Assembly (NCBI GenBank): GCA_964019135.1
Contig: OZ025257.1
Coordinates: forward strand, 20,735,971-20,799,970
Reading direction: 5' to 3'
DNA from: Arenicola marina
Lineage: Eukaryota; Annelida; Polychaeta; Arenicolidae
Length of the DNA stretch: 64,000 nucleotides
The notes under the pieces were generated by a model. It was not told the origin of the DNA. It saw only the letters and a list, made by a program, of their open reading frames with translations, and did no database searches. Position numbers and translations under genes: made by a program. Shown piece by piece: positions 23,166-34,798 of this stretch (the first letter of the stretch is position 1; every line of letters begins with the position of its first letter).

Positions 23166-25018
23166 CGACCCAGGTGTCCCCTAGTCTCTATGCGACGCAT
23201 TTTGGCTCAGATTACACACGAATGCCATGCAATATGCCTACGTTTTAAATGCTACAGTTCCGAACCGACTTTCTGAAAGTACGTCTGTACAAACTCGGGG
23301 AGTGGAACGACAGTTGGGGGATAGGAACATACCGGCTGTTTAGAACATAGCATGTGATATCAAGTTGAAGAAAAGGGAGTATATGCTTTCAAAAATATCT
23401 CAGTTGACATATTTTTGGTTGTAAAATGAAAAGATAACAATATGAAAATCGAATTATATTTTTATGGTGCATTTGTGACTTAAATGCATATACCGTATGT
23501 AAATCACGCGCAAAGAAACACATCCGCGCGTATGAATACAGCGTGAACAACAGATTTTTTTCCTAATTAGGTCAGGTCATGCTCTGACCTATATTTCCAA
23601 TTTGGGTATACCCCAATAATTTAGTCAGGTGCCGGATCTCGCAGTAGACTGGGTCTGGGAGCATGGCTTGCCTCCATGCTTCTGACTCATTTTTGCAAAT
23701 GCTCTGATGTATACGAGAGATTATGGTAGTTCTTCTAAGATAGGAGTAACCATGAAGTGCGATGTCGTGTCAAGCGAACGCCGTGTCTGGCAAAAACAAT
23801 GGATCAGGTGTTGCACCTAATGTTCGCATTTATCAGGTGCCGGCTGCCATTGTCGTGTACATCACAGTGTATTTATTGCGTGAGATTATGGCAATAAGTA
23901 GAAACAAGCCAAAAGGTTTAATTTATAACGCGGGCGCCTAGAAGTATGATACGCCCACCCTTCACACTGAATAACATATACATACTAGATGTGCAAATTA
24001 CAAACAGATCATTGAACCATTACTCAACCACGTGTCTCAATATAGCAGGGGCGGATCTAGGGGGGGGGCGTAGGAGGTTGCACCCCCCCCCCCCGCCCTT
24101 GGGAACGAAATATAAAACGAAAGAAGCATTTTGTATGGGTATCCAAACGAAGGCACCGATCATAAGGCATTATATTGCCCATTATATGTCAAAGCGCGAT
24201 GCCCCTGGTGAGTACTTAATACATTGCTCGGTTTGCGGGATCTTCGAGATAAAGCCCCCCCCACCCCCTTTTTCACCTCCAAAACCCGTTCGGGTGGGTT
24301 TTTTTACAGCCAAAATCCGCTCAAAGCACCCGCGGACCCCACCCCCTCACCCAGCCACCACATAAGATTGGTATATTATCCCCCCCCCCCCCGAGGGTTC
24401 AAGGGCGATGCCAAATGTCCTCAATTATTGTACTTGTCACTGTTGTTCACAATCTACATTCAATCCTTCCCGGCCCAGTTGACGTCCATCGCCGTATTAC
24501 GATGGAAGTCGAAAACTGCGTTCAAAAATTGATGTTAGAAAGTATTGTAGAATATGTTATATCTTAGCACATATTAGCACATATTAGCACATATTATATT
24601 TTTTATACGTTTTTGGCTAATGTGTAATGAAATGTTTACATGTCACATATTTGACTACAACCTCTACTATTAAGAAATGTCATAGTTACCCAGTTTTTCA
24701 CTCATTCATCTATCCCTAGTTGACCAGCGGTTCCCCAGCAACCTATGATGTACCCACGAGATTTGCATCAGATTTCTATGTAATTACTGAAATCTTGTCT
24801 AATACATATAGTGACACGTTCAAATGTAGTCATGTTTTTCTCTTATCATCTAGACTATTAGATAATTCGACAGGTGATCACTCATGGGATTATGGCGTGC
24901 GCATGAGGCTTCCTGTCCGATCCAAAGTCATTGTCTTTGAGCGAACAAAGCAAGCGTGCATCAATATATGAAGCAATCATGACCCCAAATTATCCGCGCA
25001 ATGCTGAAGTGCGTGACA
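23166..25018. other. intergenic, repeat fragments only
   Basis: It contains a fragment starting CAGGGGCGGATCTAG (about 24047) related to the MITEs at 31.3-31.8 kb, C runs at 24082 and 24381, and AAAATCCGCTC-type sequence (24283-24330) related to 39655-39790. No gene. Confidence 0.5.
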
Positions 25019-25218
25019 NNNNNNNNNNNNNNNNNNNNNNNNNNNNNNNNNNNNNNNNNNNNNNNNNNNNNNNNNNNNNNNNNNNNNNNNNNNNNNNNNN
25101 NNNNNNNNNNNNNNNNNNNNNNNNNNNNNNNNNNNNNNNNNNNNNNNNNNNNNNNNNNNNNNNNNNNNNNNNNNNNNNNNNNNNNNNNNNNNNNNNNNNN
25201 NNNNNNNNNNNNNNNNNN
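25019..25218. other. assembly gap (200 N)
   Basis: Exactly 200 undefined bases, probably a fixed-size placeholder rather than a measured length. Frames running through it are meaningless. Confidence 0.99.
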
Positions 25219-26529
25219 CTCTGAAGCTATTGTCTCATATATTACACACGCAGGCTTCAATAATGATTGCATATTTCACCTTTGTAAGTTCAAATTGTGC
25301 TTTCGCGTTTTTGTATCTGGTGTTTTTTGAATTTTTTTTTTATCAAGACTAGTGATTTTGTTTTACATTCATATATGCACCACCGTCAAGCAAAAAGCAA
25401 AGCAAAAACCACATATATGAGGTAGTTACTTCTGATAAGCTGTTGATGTATACTAAGGTATATTATATAAAGTTTAATCCATAGTAAACTGATGTATTTT
25501 GGGGTACAAAGGTAGTGACAAGGTCTGTCTATTTAATTCACAGATTTCTGTGCTTTGCGCAACCACAGTGATACTCTTCACTTCTGATGCAGTTTTCAAT
25601 CGTATCAAATAACTCTTAAAAGTGATATTTAAGTTAACAATCTTAATATATTCCTAAGAAACAATTTTCTGATCAAATGTCGTGCACACATTTATAAGGA
25701 CATATATTAAATCCCGTACTCCCCCCCCCTCTCCCCTTCGATATCTCTATTCACAGAACCCCTCAACAGTTCAAGAAATATAAATAACAACATGAAGCAA
25801 CATTAGAGTAAAGCATTTGACATTATTGTGTATGCGACAATATTTACCAATTCGGGGTTTGAAGTCAACTGGGTAACAGATACATTAGGTTATAGCGGCT
25901 TTAGTACCTATATTCAACAGTGTGTAAGTGGTGGTATGGTCAAGAGAATCGTGCACGTATGCCTCCCATGTTTGCTCTTCGTGGTGAAAACAAACAGTGC
26001 CTTTGGTATCATGGAGCGATCATCAGTGATATCTGCACAAAACAAGCGGCGTAAGTTTTACTTTCATGACGCCCACGTATTCGTATTTCGCTGAAGTATT
26101 GGGGGTGGACAGAGGGGGAGGGAGGTGGGGGGGGGGTGGAGAAGGATAGGGGGAGTAGGTTGGATCTGCCAAATAAGGTTGCCCTATATGGAGGACTGCC
26201 TCGTGGCGGGAGTCGTGTGCAAAACATTAGCGATATAGATCTTAATAGCCGTAAATGTGTCGTTTAGCTCACTCTCGGCGGAGAAATCTGTTGTTAAACT
26301 TCAATCTCCCAGCAGGGAGGGCTAACGTCAGACTGCATGGTCACTCATGCCATACACAGCGTCACCTACCCCCCCCCCCCCTCACAGCCAGGTTATCAGT
26401 GACAGGGACTAAGAGGACACGAGGCTCTAGGAGTCGCTAGTTACCTGGTTGCTGGCTCTCTGACTGCGCATCCAAAGAAACACAAAACACAAAGAGTGCA
26501 ACGTAACTTGCTGTATGACACTCAAAGAT
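25219..26529. other. intergenic, nothing recognised
   Basis: AT-rich; C runs at about 25722 and 26370 and a G run at 26126-26139. No supported gene. Confidence 0.45.
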
Positions 26530-26838
26530 GTTGATACAAATACAAAGATATTAGGACAAATACAAAGATATTAGTACTAATACAAAGATATTGGTACAAA
26601 TACATAAATATGTTAGCTTACCAGAAATACAAAGATATGTTAGCTTACCAGAAATACAAAGATACTAGTACAAATACAAAGATATGTTGGCTTATGAGAC
26701 ATACAAAGATATTAGTACAATTACAAAGATATTAGTACAAATACAAAGATATTAGTACAAATACAAAGATATTAGTACAAATACAAATATTTTAGTACAA
26801 ATACAAAGATATTAGTACAAATACAAAGATATACGAAT
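26530..26838. repeat. 20-bp AT-rich minisatellite
   Basis: Units of ATACAAAGATATTAGTACAA, about 14 copies, with some longer variants carrying ATGTTAGCTTACCAGAA. Confidence 0.95.
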
Positions 26839-29301
26839 AGGCCAGCTTAAAGTCCCCCTCCTAGTTCCAAAGAGACATATATTCATATATTAATCCCAAT
26901 ATATTACGCCGACAAAATAGAATACCCATTAATGTTATAGTAGGGGGCACTATTAGAAATATTGGCCATTATCCCATATGACGCTTTAAAACATCAAGAA
27001 ATAGTCAGAGGCGATCATAAACGCATGAGGCGGACATGCAGTCCGGCAATATATTTTGTTGAACACTCGAAAGTTAAAACGCTATTCCATATATTATGAA
27101 TTCAACCCATCGAAAACCTACTGGTTACTTCGTTTCCCAAAAATACCAGTTCACGTGAATATATTAATTTTTTTTTTTCGCTCGCCCATATTTCGGAGTT
27201 ATACCGAAAACTGCATCTCCGTCACGGTATGGCTCCTGATCCTGCCCTGGTAACCATTTTAAGAGTCGCAGCGAAAGTAAAAAGTTAAATTTACAACTGT
27301 TTTATATCGTATTTGAGGTGATCATTCACATGTGTATTCGTTGTTGTAAACCTCGCAAAATAAATAAAGTTTATACAAACAAACAAGGTTTCCCACCGCC
27401 ACCCACAAGCTGATTCTTTATTCGTTTGTTTTTTGTGTGTCTTATTGCTGTTTACCACACTTTGAACTGTGCAGGGTGGGACCTAATTGTGCTCTCCACC
27501 TTCGCTCTAATCCAGGTACGCCACGTGCCGCCGTTGTGCAACATTGTATAACTGTTAAGTTCCTTTGTGCCTGTCATTTAATATATCAGTCGAGTTTGCA
27601 TGCTTACCATTTCGCCACGTGCGCATCGATTAGCTCAAAGGTTCTTTGCTGATATAAAGGTCTGGAAGGGGTAAATGGCGACACGCGACACAGGCATATG
27701 TTCAAGTTCCAAATATAATATGAAGCATATTGTTAAAAAAAAACGTCAATGGGATGAACTTGAATCTGTGGTGATGAACGTATATTGATTTATTCAAAAT
27801 TAGTATTTGAAAACATGTTATTTTAGGCCCTGTATTGTAAAATAAAGCATTGAACATACTTGACATGAATATTCCCAGGTTAAACGATCAATTAATGTTA
27901 TTTTGACCGATTTTGTTATGTTTGATGCTGTGTGTCGTATTCAAAATGTTAGAAATGGATTAATTGTTGTTTATATATTGTCATAAATGTGTAATGTATT
28001 TTTAATTACGCTGTATGTGCACATAATACTTTTTATCACATGGACAAAATGTAACATCGTTGTTGACATATAGTTTCGGCAAATGCCACATATTGCCGCA
28101 TAGATATATTCTAACAACTTAATTAGAACTATTTGTTAGCATGCGAGAATACATACTTTAGACCAAGGCTTATTTGACAATGAGATGATATGTACAAGGC
28201 GATATGTACTGATACATGACCGGAGACATCATCTGTGCCTTTGTGTTTGAATGTTCATGTGAGCAATTAAATGTGAATACATAGAACAAATCACATCTCT
28301 GTTTCTTATTTCGTTACAGTTATTACGATTCAGTTATCCAGAATAAATATAGAAAGATCTAATTATTTAGATGACAAGTTAAAATAAGTCGATGCAGGTC
28401 ACACCATACTTTCCTCAACTTGCACCCCTCCCAAAGGCCTGAATCCACACACTACAAAGAAAGCATTCAGTACTTAGTACTTTGACCATATATACACAAT
28501 TGTGGTGTCTAAAACATAAAATAAAGGCAATAAACTGGCCTTTAACCTCCATTTTAACGGCATGCGGACACTATTTTGAAATATATATGTAAGATAAATT
28601 GATAGGTAATATTTTTCGGTAGATTAAGCTGTATAAATAACATTAGGTTATCTGCAATTGCCTGATCTGGTTGGAATAATCATTTTGAAAAATGGTGGTC
28701 ATTTTACATTAGCAGATTATTCCAACGATTTTTTGTTTTGCATTGTTTAGCCGGTCAAACTGCAGATGTGCACCCACAAATTAATTTATAAAGAACCGTT
28801 ACTAATAGTGTGTGTAGGCGTGCAATAGAACTTAAATATGTTGCTTTCTTGTAAATCTACTGGACACATTGTGTGATATTGCGAGTGTTGACTCTTCTAC
28901 GAAATATATTCGTTGTGTTAGTTTTCACGGTAAACACACAGCAGCCACGTCTGAATTTTGTTAACGTTTCTGTAAGACACAAGAATGGCCCTGCGCGACC
29001 CTGGTCACTTTTCGAGGAAGGTATTATTATTATTATCTTTATTCGTACGAAGCATGAAAGCATGTACACAGTGAGTTCATACGTATACGTTTCAAAAAGT
29101 GACGTGTTCAGGTAACCGTTAGTACAAATAACATTGAGTATAAAGTTAAGATCGTCAGTTGACATAGCACCGTGACAAAAGTCTCGCTCGTATAACATAG
29201 TTTGGGCAAAAGCCCCATAAGACATATCGTCGTGGCTAAGAGAGGCTCTAAAACGCGTATGACATGTTCTCTTCATATGGTTGGCGTCAGACGCAATATG
29301 A
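26839..29301. other. intergenic, no gene seen
   Basis: About 2.4 kb of AT-rich sequence. An AATAAA-rich stretch is at 27359-27366. No coding exon recognised on either strand. Confidence 0.45.
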
Positions 29302-30195
29302 TTAAGGAGGTTCCCTGCATCCCTGTGGCGCCATCTGGTGGACTATGCCGCTGCGATCTGGCGATAAGCTGGTACCGCCGCTCATACTCATGCTTGTAAG
29401 CACCGTGAGCGAGCGAGCGAAGTAGTTGGGCCGCGGAACCAGGCTAATCTGGCGAATGCTCTATTGTCCGCAGCGAGTCATCGTGTATTTCTTGTTTATG
29501 TAACAAAGTCGCGAAACTGATGCGCTGTTATAGGCAAACGCATGTCCAAGCAAACTAAAGAACTTGTTGGGATGTATAAATATATCTTTGAACGAACTGG
29601 CACTAGAAACAAGCCGGCAAATTACATAGCGTTGACAACACAGGCACAGTAAATCAGTGGGGGAGGCGGGGGGGGGGGGGGGGGAGTGTAGGGATCCCCC
29701 ACATCATCGTATCATCGTAGGCCTATATGCCTACACGTTTGGTTGCTTAAATGTTTCATGTAAATTTGATAACACCAAGTATCTTATTCACTTGTGTCTC
29801 TAGTTCAGCATGTTTCCCATTCCGACCCTCAGAATTACCGGCACAATTTCCATGTTCAGGGTCATTTTACCGAAAAACGAGGTAGAAGACCCATATATTT
29901 TTTTCTCTTATTTTAACAAACAAGGAGCAAGCTTGTTACAGACAATTTTTATTAACTTTGTCTGAGCCGTTTTTTTTCTGTTGAATATTTCGTGTCGAAA
30001 TTTTAAAATTCTTCATTGACGGCCATTATAAAATTAGATGTGACCCCCTACCTATTCAACGTCATTTTGACAGAAAAGTAGGTAGAAGACATATCTTTTT
30101 TATGTAATTTTATCGTTTTGGATACACAGTACTATAAGTTGAAAAAATGGCAAGAAGTTTGTCTGAAAAAAATGGAACCTATGCATCTACCTTAA
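29302..30195. mobile_element. TTAA-flanked non-autonomous element (copy 1)
   Basis: 894 bp bounded by TTAAGGAGGTTCCCTGCAT and ATGCATCTACCTTAA. It is the inverted counterpart of 57097-57922: shared landmarks are CCTGGTTCCGCGGCCCAAC, AGTTCGTTCAAAGATATATT, the G/C homopolymer near the middle, GGGTAACATGCTGA-like sequence and CCTATTCAACGTCATTTTG. No long open frame, so it is non-autonomous. The TTAA target is demonstrated by the nested copy at 57 kb. Confidence 0.85.
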
Positions 30196-30540
30196 GAGAG
30201 CTTATAAGGTGCTAAAATATGCCTTATGTTAAACGAAAAAGTTGATGCGCCACCACTAGCACTACCACACTGTTGTGTGCTGAGTGAGCGAATTTTAAAG
30301 TGCGGATGGCAATCGGTCGATTAGGAGACACTCGGCTATGACGGGAATTAGTTTACCGTGAGTGCGTGCTGGTAACTTAAAAAATGTCCCCATGCATACT
30401 CTCCATGGGGTAAAAAAATGGGATATGTCTCTGGCATCTATGTTCCATAAGTGGCATCCGTAGAAAGTATAACAGTACGACTTAAAAAGTTGAGTCCTAC
30501 TGTATCCACCGACAGAGCACAAAGATAGGGCCGCCCTCTA

Positions 30541-30670
30541 GTGAATCAGTCTGTAGTTATCTTATGAATTGTGCTTCCATCTAGTGAATCAGTCTGTAGT
30601 TATCTGATGAATTGTGCTTCCATCTAGTGAGTCATTGCGTAGTTATCTGACTGATGAATTTTGCTTCTGT
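30541..30670. repeat. 43-bp tandem repeat, left part (interrupted)
   Basis: Three units of 43 bp starting GTGAATCAGTCTGTAGTTAT and containing GAATTGTGCTTCCATCTA. The array is broken by the element at 30677-32491 and resumes at 32496. Confidence 0.85.
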
Positions 30671-31293
30671 CAAAGATTAGTACACCAAGATAGCTCATAC
30701 GGCAAAAACCCATGGTATAAAATGCGTAATGCGGCGAGTAGTGGCGCCGCTATGCGGCGAGCGCTGCCACTGCGCTGACGATAACTCCGACTGCTTGATA
30801 AGCGGCGCCCAGTGAACTACAGATTGGATTTTAGCGCTATTAATTCGGGTGATATAAAGCCTGGTGGTGTTCTTTCATGCTTTCAGGTATATTTTACATT
30901 AAATATATATAATTTTGTATTTTTCATGCGGCAATAAATAGTTGTTAGTGTCATCAAGGCGTCATATTTCGAGGACGTCATTGACTGGCAGTCAACAGTT
31001 TGGCTCCTCTAATTCGCTGATAACTTTGCTGGTTGAAAACTCTGATGTACTCTTGACTGATGGGTTTTAAAACGCAACAACTTCATAATTATTTAGCATT
31101 TAGCGGTCTGCTGTCTTTGTTTGATTGACACATTTCGTTGGACAATAGATTCGTCTACCCTTCAACGCCATTGGAAACAGTCTCCTAACAAATGTACAAC
31201 AAACGCAACGACGCCCGAAGTTTCGTCTCAGAAGTAAAACTCGGGCTTTCCGACGAAATACACTTGAAAAAGAGACATTTTGTAGATGAAACC

Positions 31294-31447
31294 CAGAGGC
31301 GGATTCAATGAGAGAGGGGTTATTTAGGGATGTTAAAGTTGACATTTTTTCCACCCCTCCAACCGGTTGTAAAAAAATTGGTGGACATGTGCGGCCATTT
31401 TGACGTCCCCCCCCCCTTCCGCTTCAAAATTCCTAGATCCGCCCAGA
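31294..31447. mobile_element. short MITE, CAGAGGCGGATTCA / TAGATCCGCCCAG ends
   Basis: About 154 bp with inverted ends of the GGGCGGATCCAG family and a C run near its right end. Nested in the 30677-32491 element. Confidence 0.6.
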
Positions 31448-31617
31448 GATATATTCTAAGCCTAAATATGAATGAAAACAACAAAGCCATGCTCAACCAA
31501 TTGATATTTTTAATGCAAAAATACGAACATCAACAAGATTGTTCATTTCTACACAAACTCTCAGACATGAGCAGCTTTTAAGAATATAAACTACGTCAGC
31601 TGATAGGGATAGGCCTA

Positions 31618-31787
31618 CAGGGGCGGATCCAGAAAATCTGGATAGGGGGGCCGCTTTCCGGGTCGGATTCAGATATGCTGGATAGTGGGGGGAGGGGGGC
31701 GGTTTTCGTGTTTATATGTTAAATGGTATAAATTTTGGTCCTAAAAGGGGGGCCCGGGCCGGGTCGGTCCTCCCTGGATCCGCCCGT
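31618..31787. mobile_element. short MITE, GGGCGGATCCAG TIRs
   Basis: About 170 bp. CAGGGGCGGATCCAG at the left and CTGGATCCGCCC at the right are perfect inverses over 12 bp. G-rich interior. Nested in the 30677-32491 element. Confidence 0.8.
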
Positions 31788-32495
31788 GGCCTACTGGACT
31801 TATTGAACATGTCTTTCCTTCTTGCGCATCTAAAAGGTAATAATGAAAAGAAAAACAAAAAATTATAATTGCAAATGCTTATAAACATAAAAAAAATTCA
31901 GTAGAAATGCAGACAAAGGCTTTCCTTTTCCCGCGCTCTGGCTAGCTCTGTCAAAGGTAACCAGTCCCCGGGGAGACAGACACCCAGGCCAAGGCAGTAG
32001 GTCCATGATCATACTATATATCTGAGTTCACCCAATTTTTAATCAATCCCCGGGACATCGATTAGGACACCTCATTACACATTCTTTACGCATTAGCCGG
32101 CACTTAGAGCTTGTTGTCTTCTGGTAATTGTTGAGTAATAGATAGTGGCAACGATAGATCTTTGAATTGCTTTGCTCACATGAGCCGCCCGCTTCGATGT
32201 GGGCGATAATAGATAATTATCAGAAATTGTGGTGGTTATAAACGATGCACGATATCAATGATTGATAAATTAACGCAAGAAGCCGATCTTACCTTTCCTT
32301 TTCTTTCGGGAATCTGAAAAATACCTCTCCTGGACATTTCTTTCGTGAATTCGCGCAATTTATGGCAGAACAAACGTGAAGTTGATGCCTATCGACGGCG
32401 GTTCTGTGCAACACTACGCGCTCACCGCCTGGCGGCGCCACCGGAAGACGATTACAAGGAAATCGCCGTATGACCTATCTTGGTGTACTAATATC

Positions 32496-32625
32496 TTTGC
32501 TTCTATCTAGTGAGTTATTTCGTAGTTAACTGACAAATGGTGCTTCTATCTAGTCATTTCGTATTTAACTGATGAATTGTGCTTTCATCTGGTGTCATTT
32601 CTTTGTTAACTGATGAATCTGTGGT
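32496..32625. repeat. 43-bp tandem repeat, right part
   Basis: The array resumes with TTTGCTTCTATCTAGTGAG and two more decayed units, completing the interrupted array begun at 30541. Confidence 0.8.
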
Positions 32626-32663
32626 CGGGCCGGTCAATCGTTTCTTATCATTTTCCCAGGGGA

Positions 32664-32775
32664 TACTTCGGTAACCGTGACTACGCACCTGATCGGTCGT
32701 TTTAGTTATTAGTCCCCGATTCCAAGACAAGATGTATGTGTCAGAACTCAAGAAGGGCCGACGGGAAGTGACTAG
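32664..32775 (+). pseudogene. decayed duplicate of part of the LRAT-domain gene
   Basis: This stretch aligns with the minus strand of 35564-35668. Shared landmarks are GGTAACC-TGACTAC, TTTnAGTTnTTAGTCC and GTCAGAACTC followed by AAGGGCCGACGGGAAGTGAC. Conceptually it carries VSELKKGRREVT where the gene has ASELRKGRREVT. A one-base deletion relative to the gene breaks the frame in its 5' part. Orientation is opposite to the parent, 2.9 kb away. It runs directly into the 36-bp minisatellite. Confidence 0.8.
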
Positions 32776-32972
32776 CGTTGGAAGAGGACGCCCCAGTGGT
32801 CCAGTCAGTAGCGTTAGAAGTGGACATCCCAGTTGTCCACTTACTAGCGTTAGAAGCGGACACCCCACTGGTCCAGTCAGTAGCGTTAGAAGCGGATACC
32901 CCAGTGGTCCAGTCAGTATCGTTAGAAGTGGACATCCCAGTGGTCCAGTCACTATCGTTAAAAGTGGACACT
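32770..32972. repeat. 36-bp minisatellite at the end of the LRAT duplicate
   Basis: About 5.5 units of CCCAGTGGTCCAGTCAGTAG followed by CGTTAGAAGTGGACAT. The 36-bp unit keeps a 12-residue reading frame in phase with the preceding duplicated codons, giving a plus-strand open frame 32732-32977 (81 codons). Expression is not supported by anything visible. Confidence 0.9.
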
Positions 32973-32977
32973 CCTAA

Positions 32978-33904
32978 AACTGTCCAGGCTGTTCGAAGTT
33001 ACCAAACCATATAACCATATAAATATAGCAAAATTTGTTAATAATTATATCAGTTCATGATCAAATATAGTACAATTACATGGCAATATATATATTTATC
33101 AGCTGCTGCAAGGGTTAGCGACAGGATCGTAGTAGCAATGGATTTGTTGGCTGAATAATGACAATCTGAATCATAACGTCCCGTTTCATTTCTCTCCTTA
33201 TTGGTTGTCCTGATTTTTCCTTATAGCCTACAATTGCGCTACCCATGCAAATAAAGTTGTCGCGTCGAGGTGCAAGGTTTGGTGTGCTTTCTTCACATAA
33301 TGTAAAGCAAACCAAGGTAATTCTTTACTCGAGCGATACATGATTTCGCAAATATCCGCCATCTTGGAAAAGGCATAACTGCCGGAGAGAGTTCCGGGAG
33401 ATACTTTCGTTATAAATTGTTCTTTAATTGTTCGTCGGATATACACTATTTCAAGGATAATGGTACAGAATGTACACTATTAACGAGCTTGTGTGGATGA
33501 CATCCAGGGTGATATATATGTAAATATATTCCTTAATACGTAGACGACAACATATGATGTTTCATTTTCTACATAATTTGTTGCCACGCGTTGACGTCAT
33601 CTCGACATTTCGACGAAAATGCCTTGCAAGTACAGTGGCGCCTCACAGGTGAATACTATCAACCATGATTTGCTATATTATCAACCATATCACCATGCAT
33701 TCGACAAACCAAATGTGAAGGGGCAAAAACACAATTTTACTGTACAAATAATCACACAATTCTGATAATAATAATTTTATTGCACTAATATATGCACTTT
33801 AATATATAATATTGTAAGCAGCTCTTGTGAGTCAGGTATTTTCCATTGTCAGAATATGTATCTAGTACTTAACACATTTCACATTATAATTAAGATACAG
33901 TGAA
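32978..33904. other. intergenic, nothing recognised
   Basis: AT-rich sequence between the minisatellite and the LINE remnant. No supported gene. Confidence 0.4.
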
Positions 33905-34550
33905 TACCTGCAACGTATTTGTCAGAATTGGAGGCACCATCTAGTCCAATAGTTCAAACGCTACTGTGGGAGATACACCATTACATTTATAAATTAATCG
34001 CTTTAGCACACCAGTGGCCTTTGACTCTTACACCTTTGCTCCAATTGAGTCTTGATGAAAAAATGAATCCTAAGAATGTTGTAATAAAAAACACAATCAC
34101 AATTTGGCCACCTTGAAAGAACCATTTTTCATCTTTTCTTATAACGCTACCATTTAAAAAAAAACAAAGTAAAGGGCTGATCATGCATCCTTGTCTTGTA
34201 CCGGTTTCGCTCTTTAAAAATATCGGTGGGACTCCCTTTTGTGTGTATGCCGTGCAACGCTCTTTTCACAAAACCATGAATTAAACAATAGTGCACGAGG
34301 AGTCAAATGCTTTAGAGAAATAAACAAATATACAGTTGAATCTACCACTGGGACGACTTAAATATGTTTCAGATAGGGCGTATAGAGAGTGAATGTATGG
34401 CCCACTGTAATGCTATTTCGTCGGAAACCAGCTTGTTCTTCATACAATTGCTTTGACTATTTAGCCTAATTCGTCAAATCTGCTTGTCAGTGTACCAGTG
34501 AACAGTGTGCCAAAATGACCGGCAGCAAGGCCGTACCCCTATAGTTAAAT
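33905..34550 (-). mobile_element. non-LTR retrotransposon (LINE) remnant, reverse-transcriptase part
   Basis: Reading the minus strand with frameshifts and stops, classic RT blocks appear in order: NYRGTALL, EEQAGFRRNSITVGHTFTL, SKAFDS-like, GTRQGCMISPLL and FLGFIFSSRLNWSK. The last is the post-catalytic block shared by many invertebrate LINEs. The YxDD region is missing or unreadable and the frame is multiply broken, so it is dead. The clade cannot be assigned safely. Confidence 0.85.
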
Positions 34551-34798
34551 GTTATAATACCATATCAAAGCGACAATTTTACACAACACCACTGCCTTCA
34601 GAGAGTGACCACTGTCCAGTTCTACGTATCAGCAAACGGGTCTGCTGAACCGGACATAATTAGTCCTACGATGCATTCAGAGCAAAAACTGAATCGGCCA
34701 CTATATTGTATTGACCCAGGGGTCACAAATTGGGAAATGGCGAATAAATTGAATAAATCGAGTACATCAAACCGGCTTATCCATGCGCTGACATTTTT

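Larger units (their letters stand above)
30677..32491. mobile_element. TIR element TTAGTACACCAAGATAG, 1.8 kb
   Basis: The left end TTAGTACACCAAGATAGCTC and the right end CTATCTTGGTGTACTAA are exact inverses over 17 bp, with further similarity inwards (CATACGGC). The 43-bp tandem array stops at one side and restarts at the other, so this is an insertion. The same terminus recurs at 40079. It carries two smaller GGCGGATCC MITEs inside. No transposase frame was recognised. Confidence 0.8.

Noticed and set aside
24931..25330. Open frames across the N run
   Set aside because: They owe their length to undefined bases.
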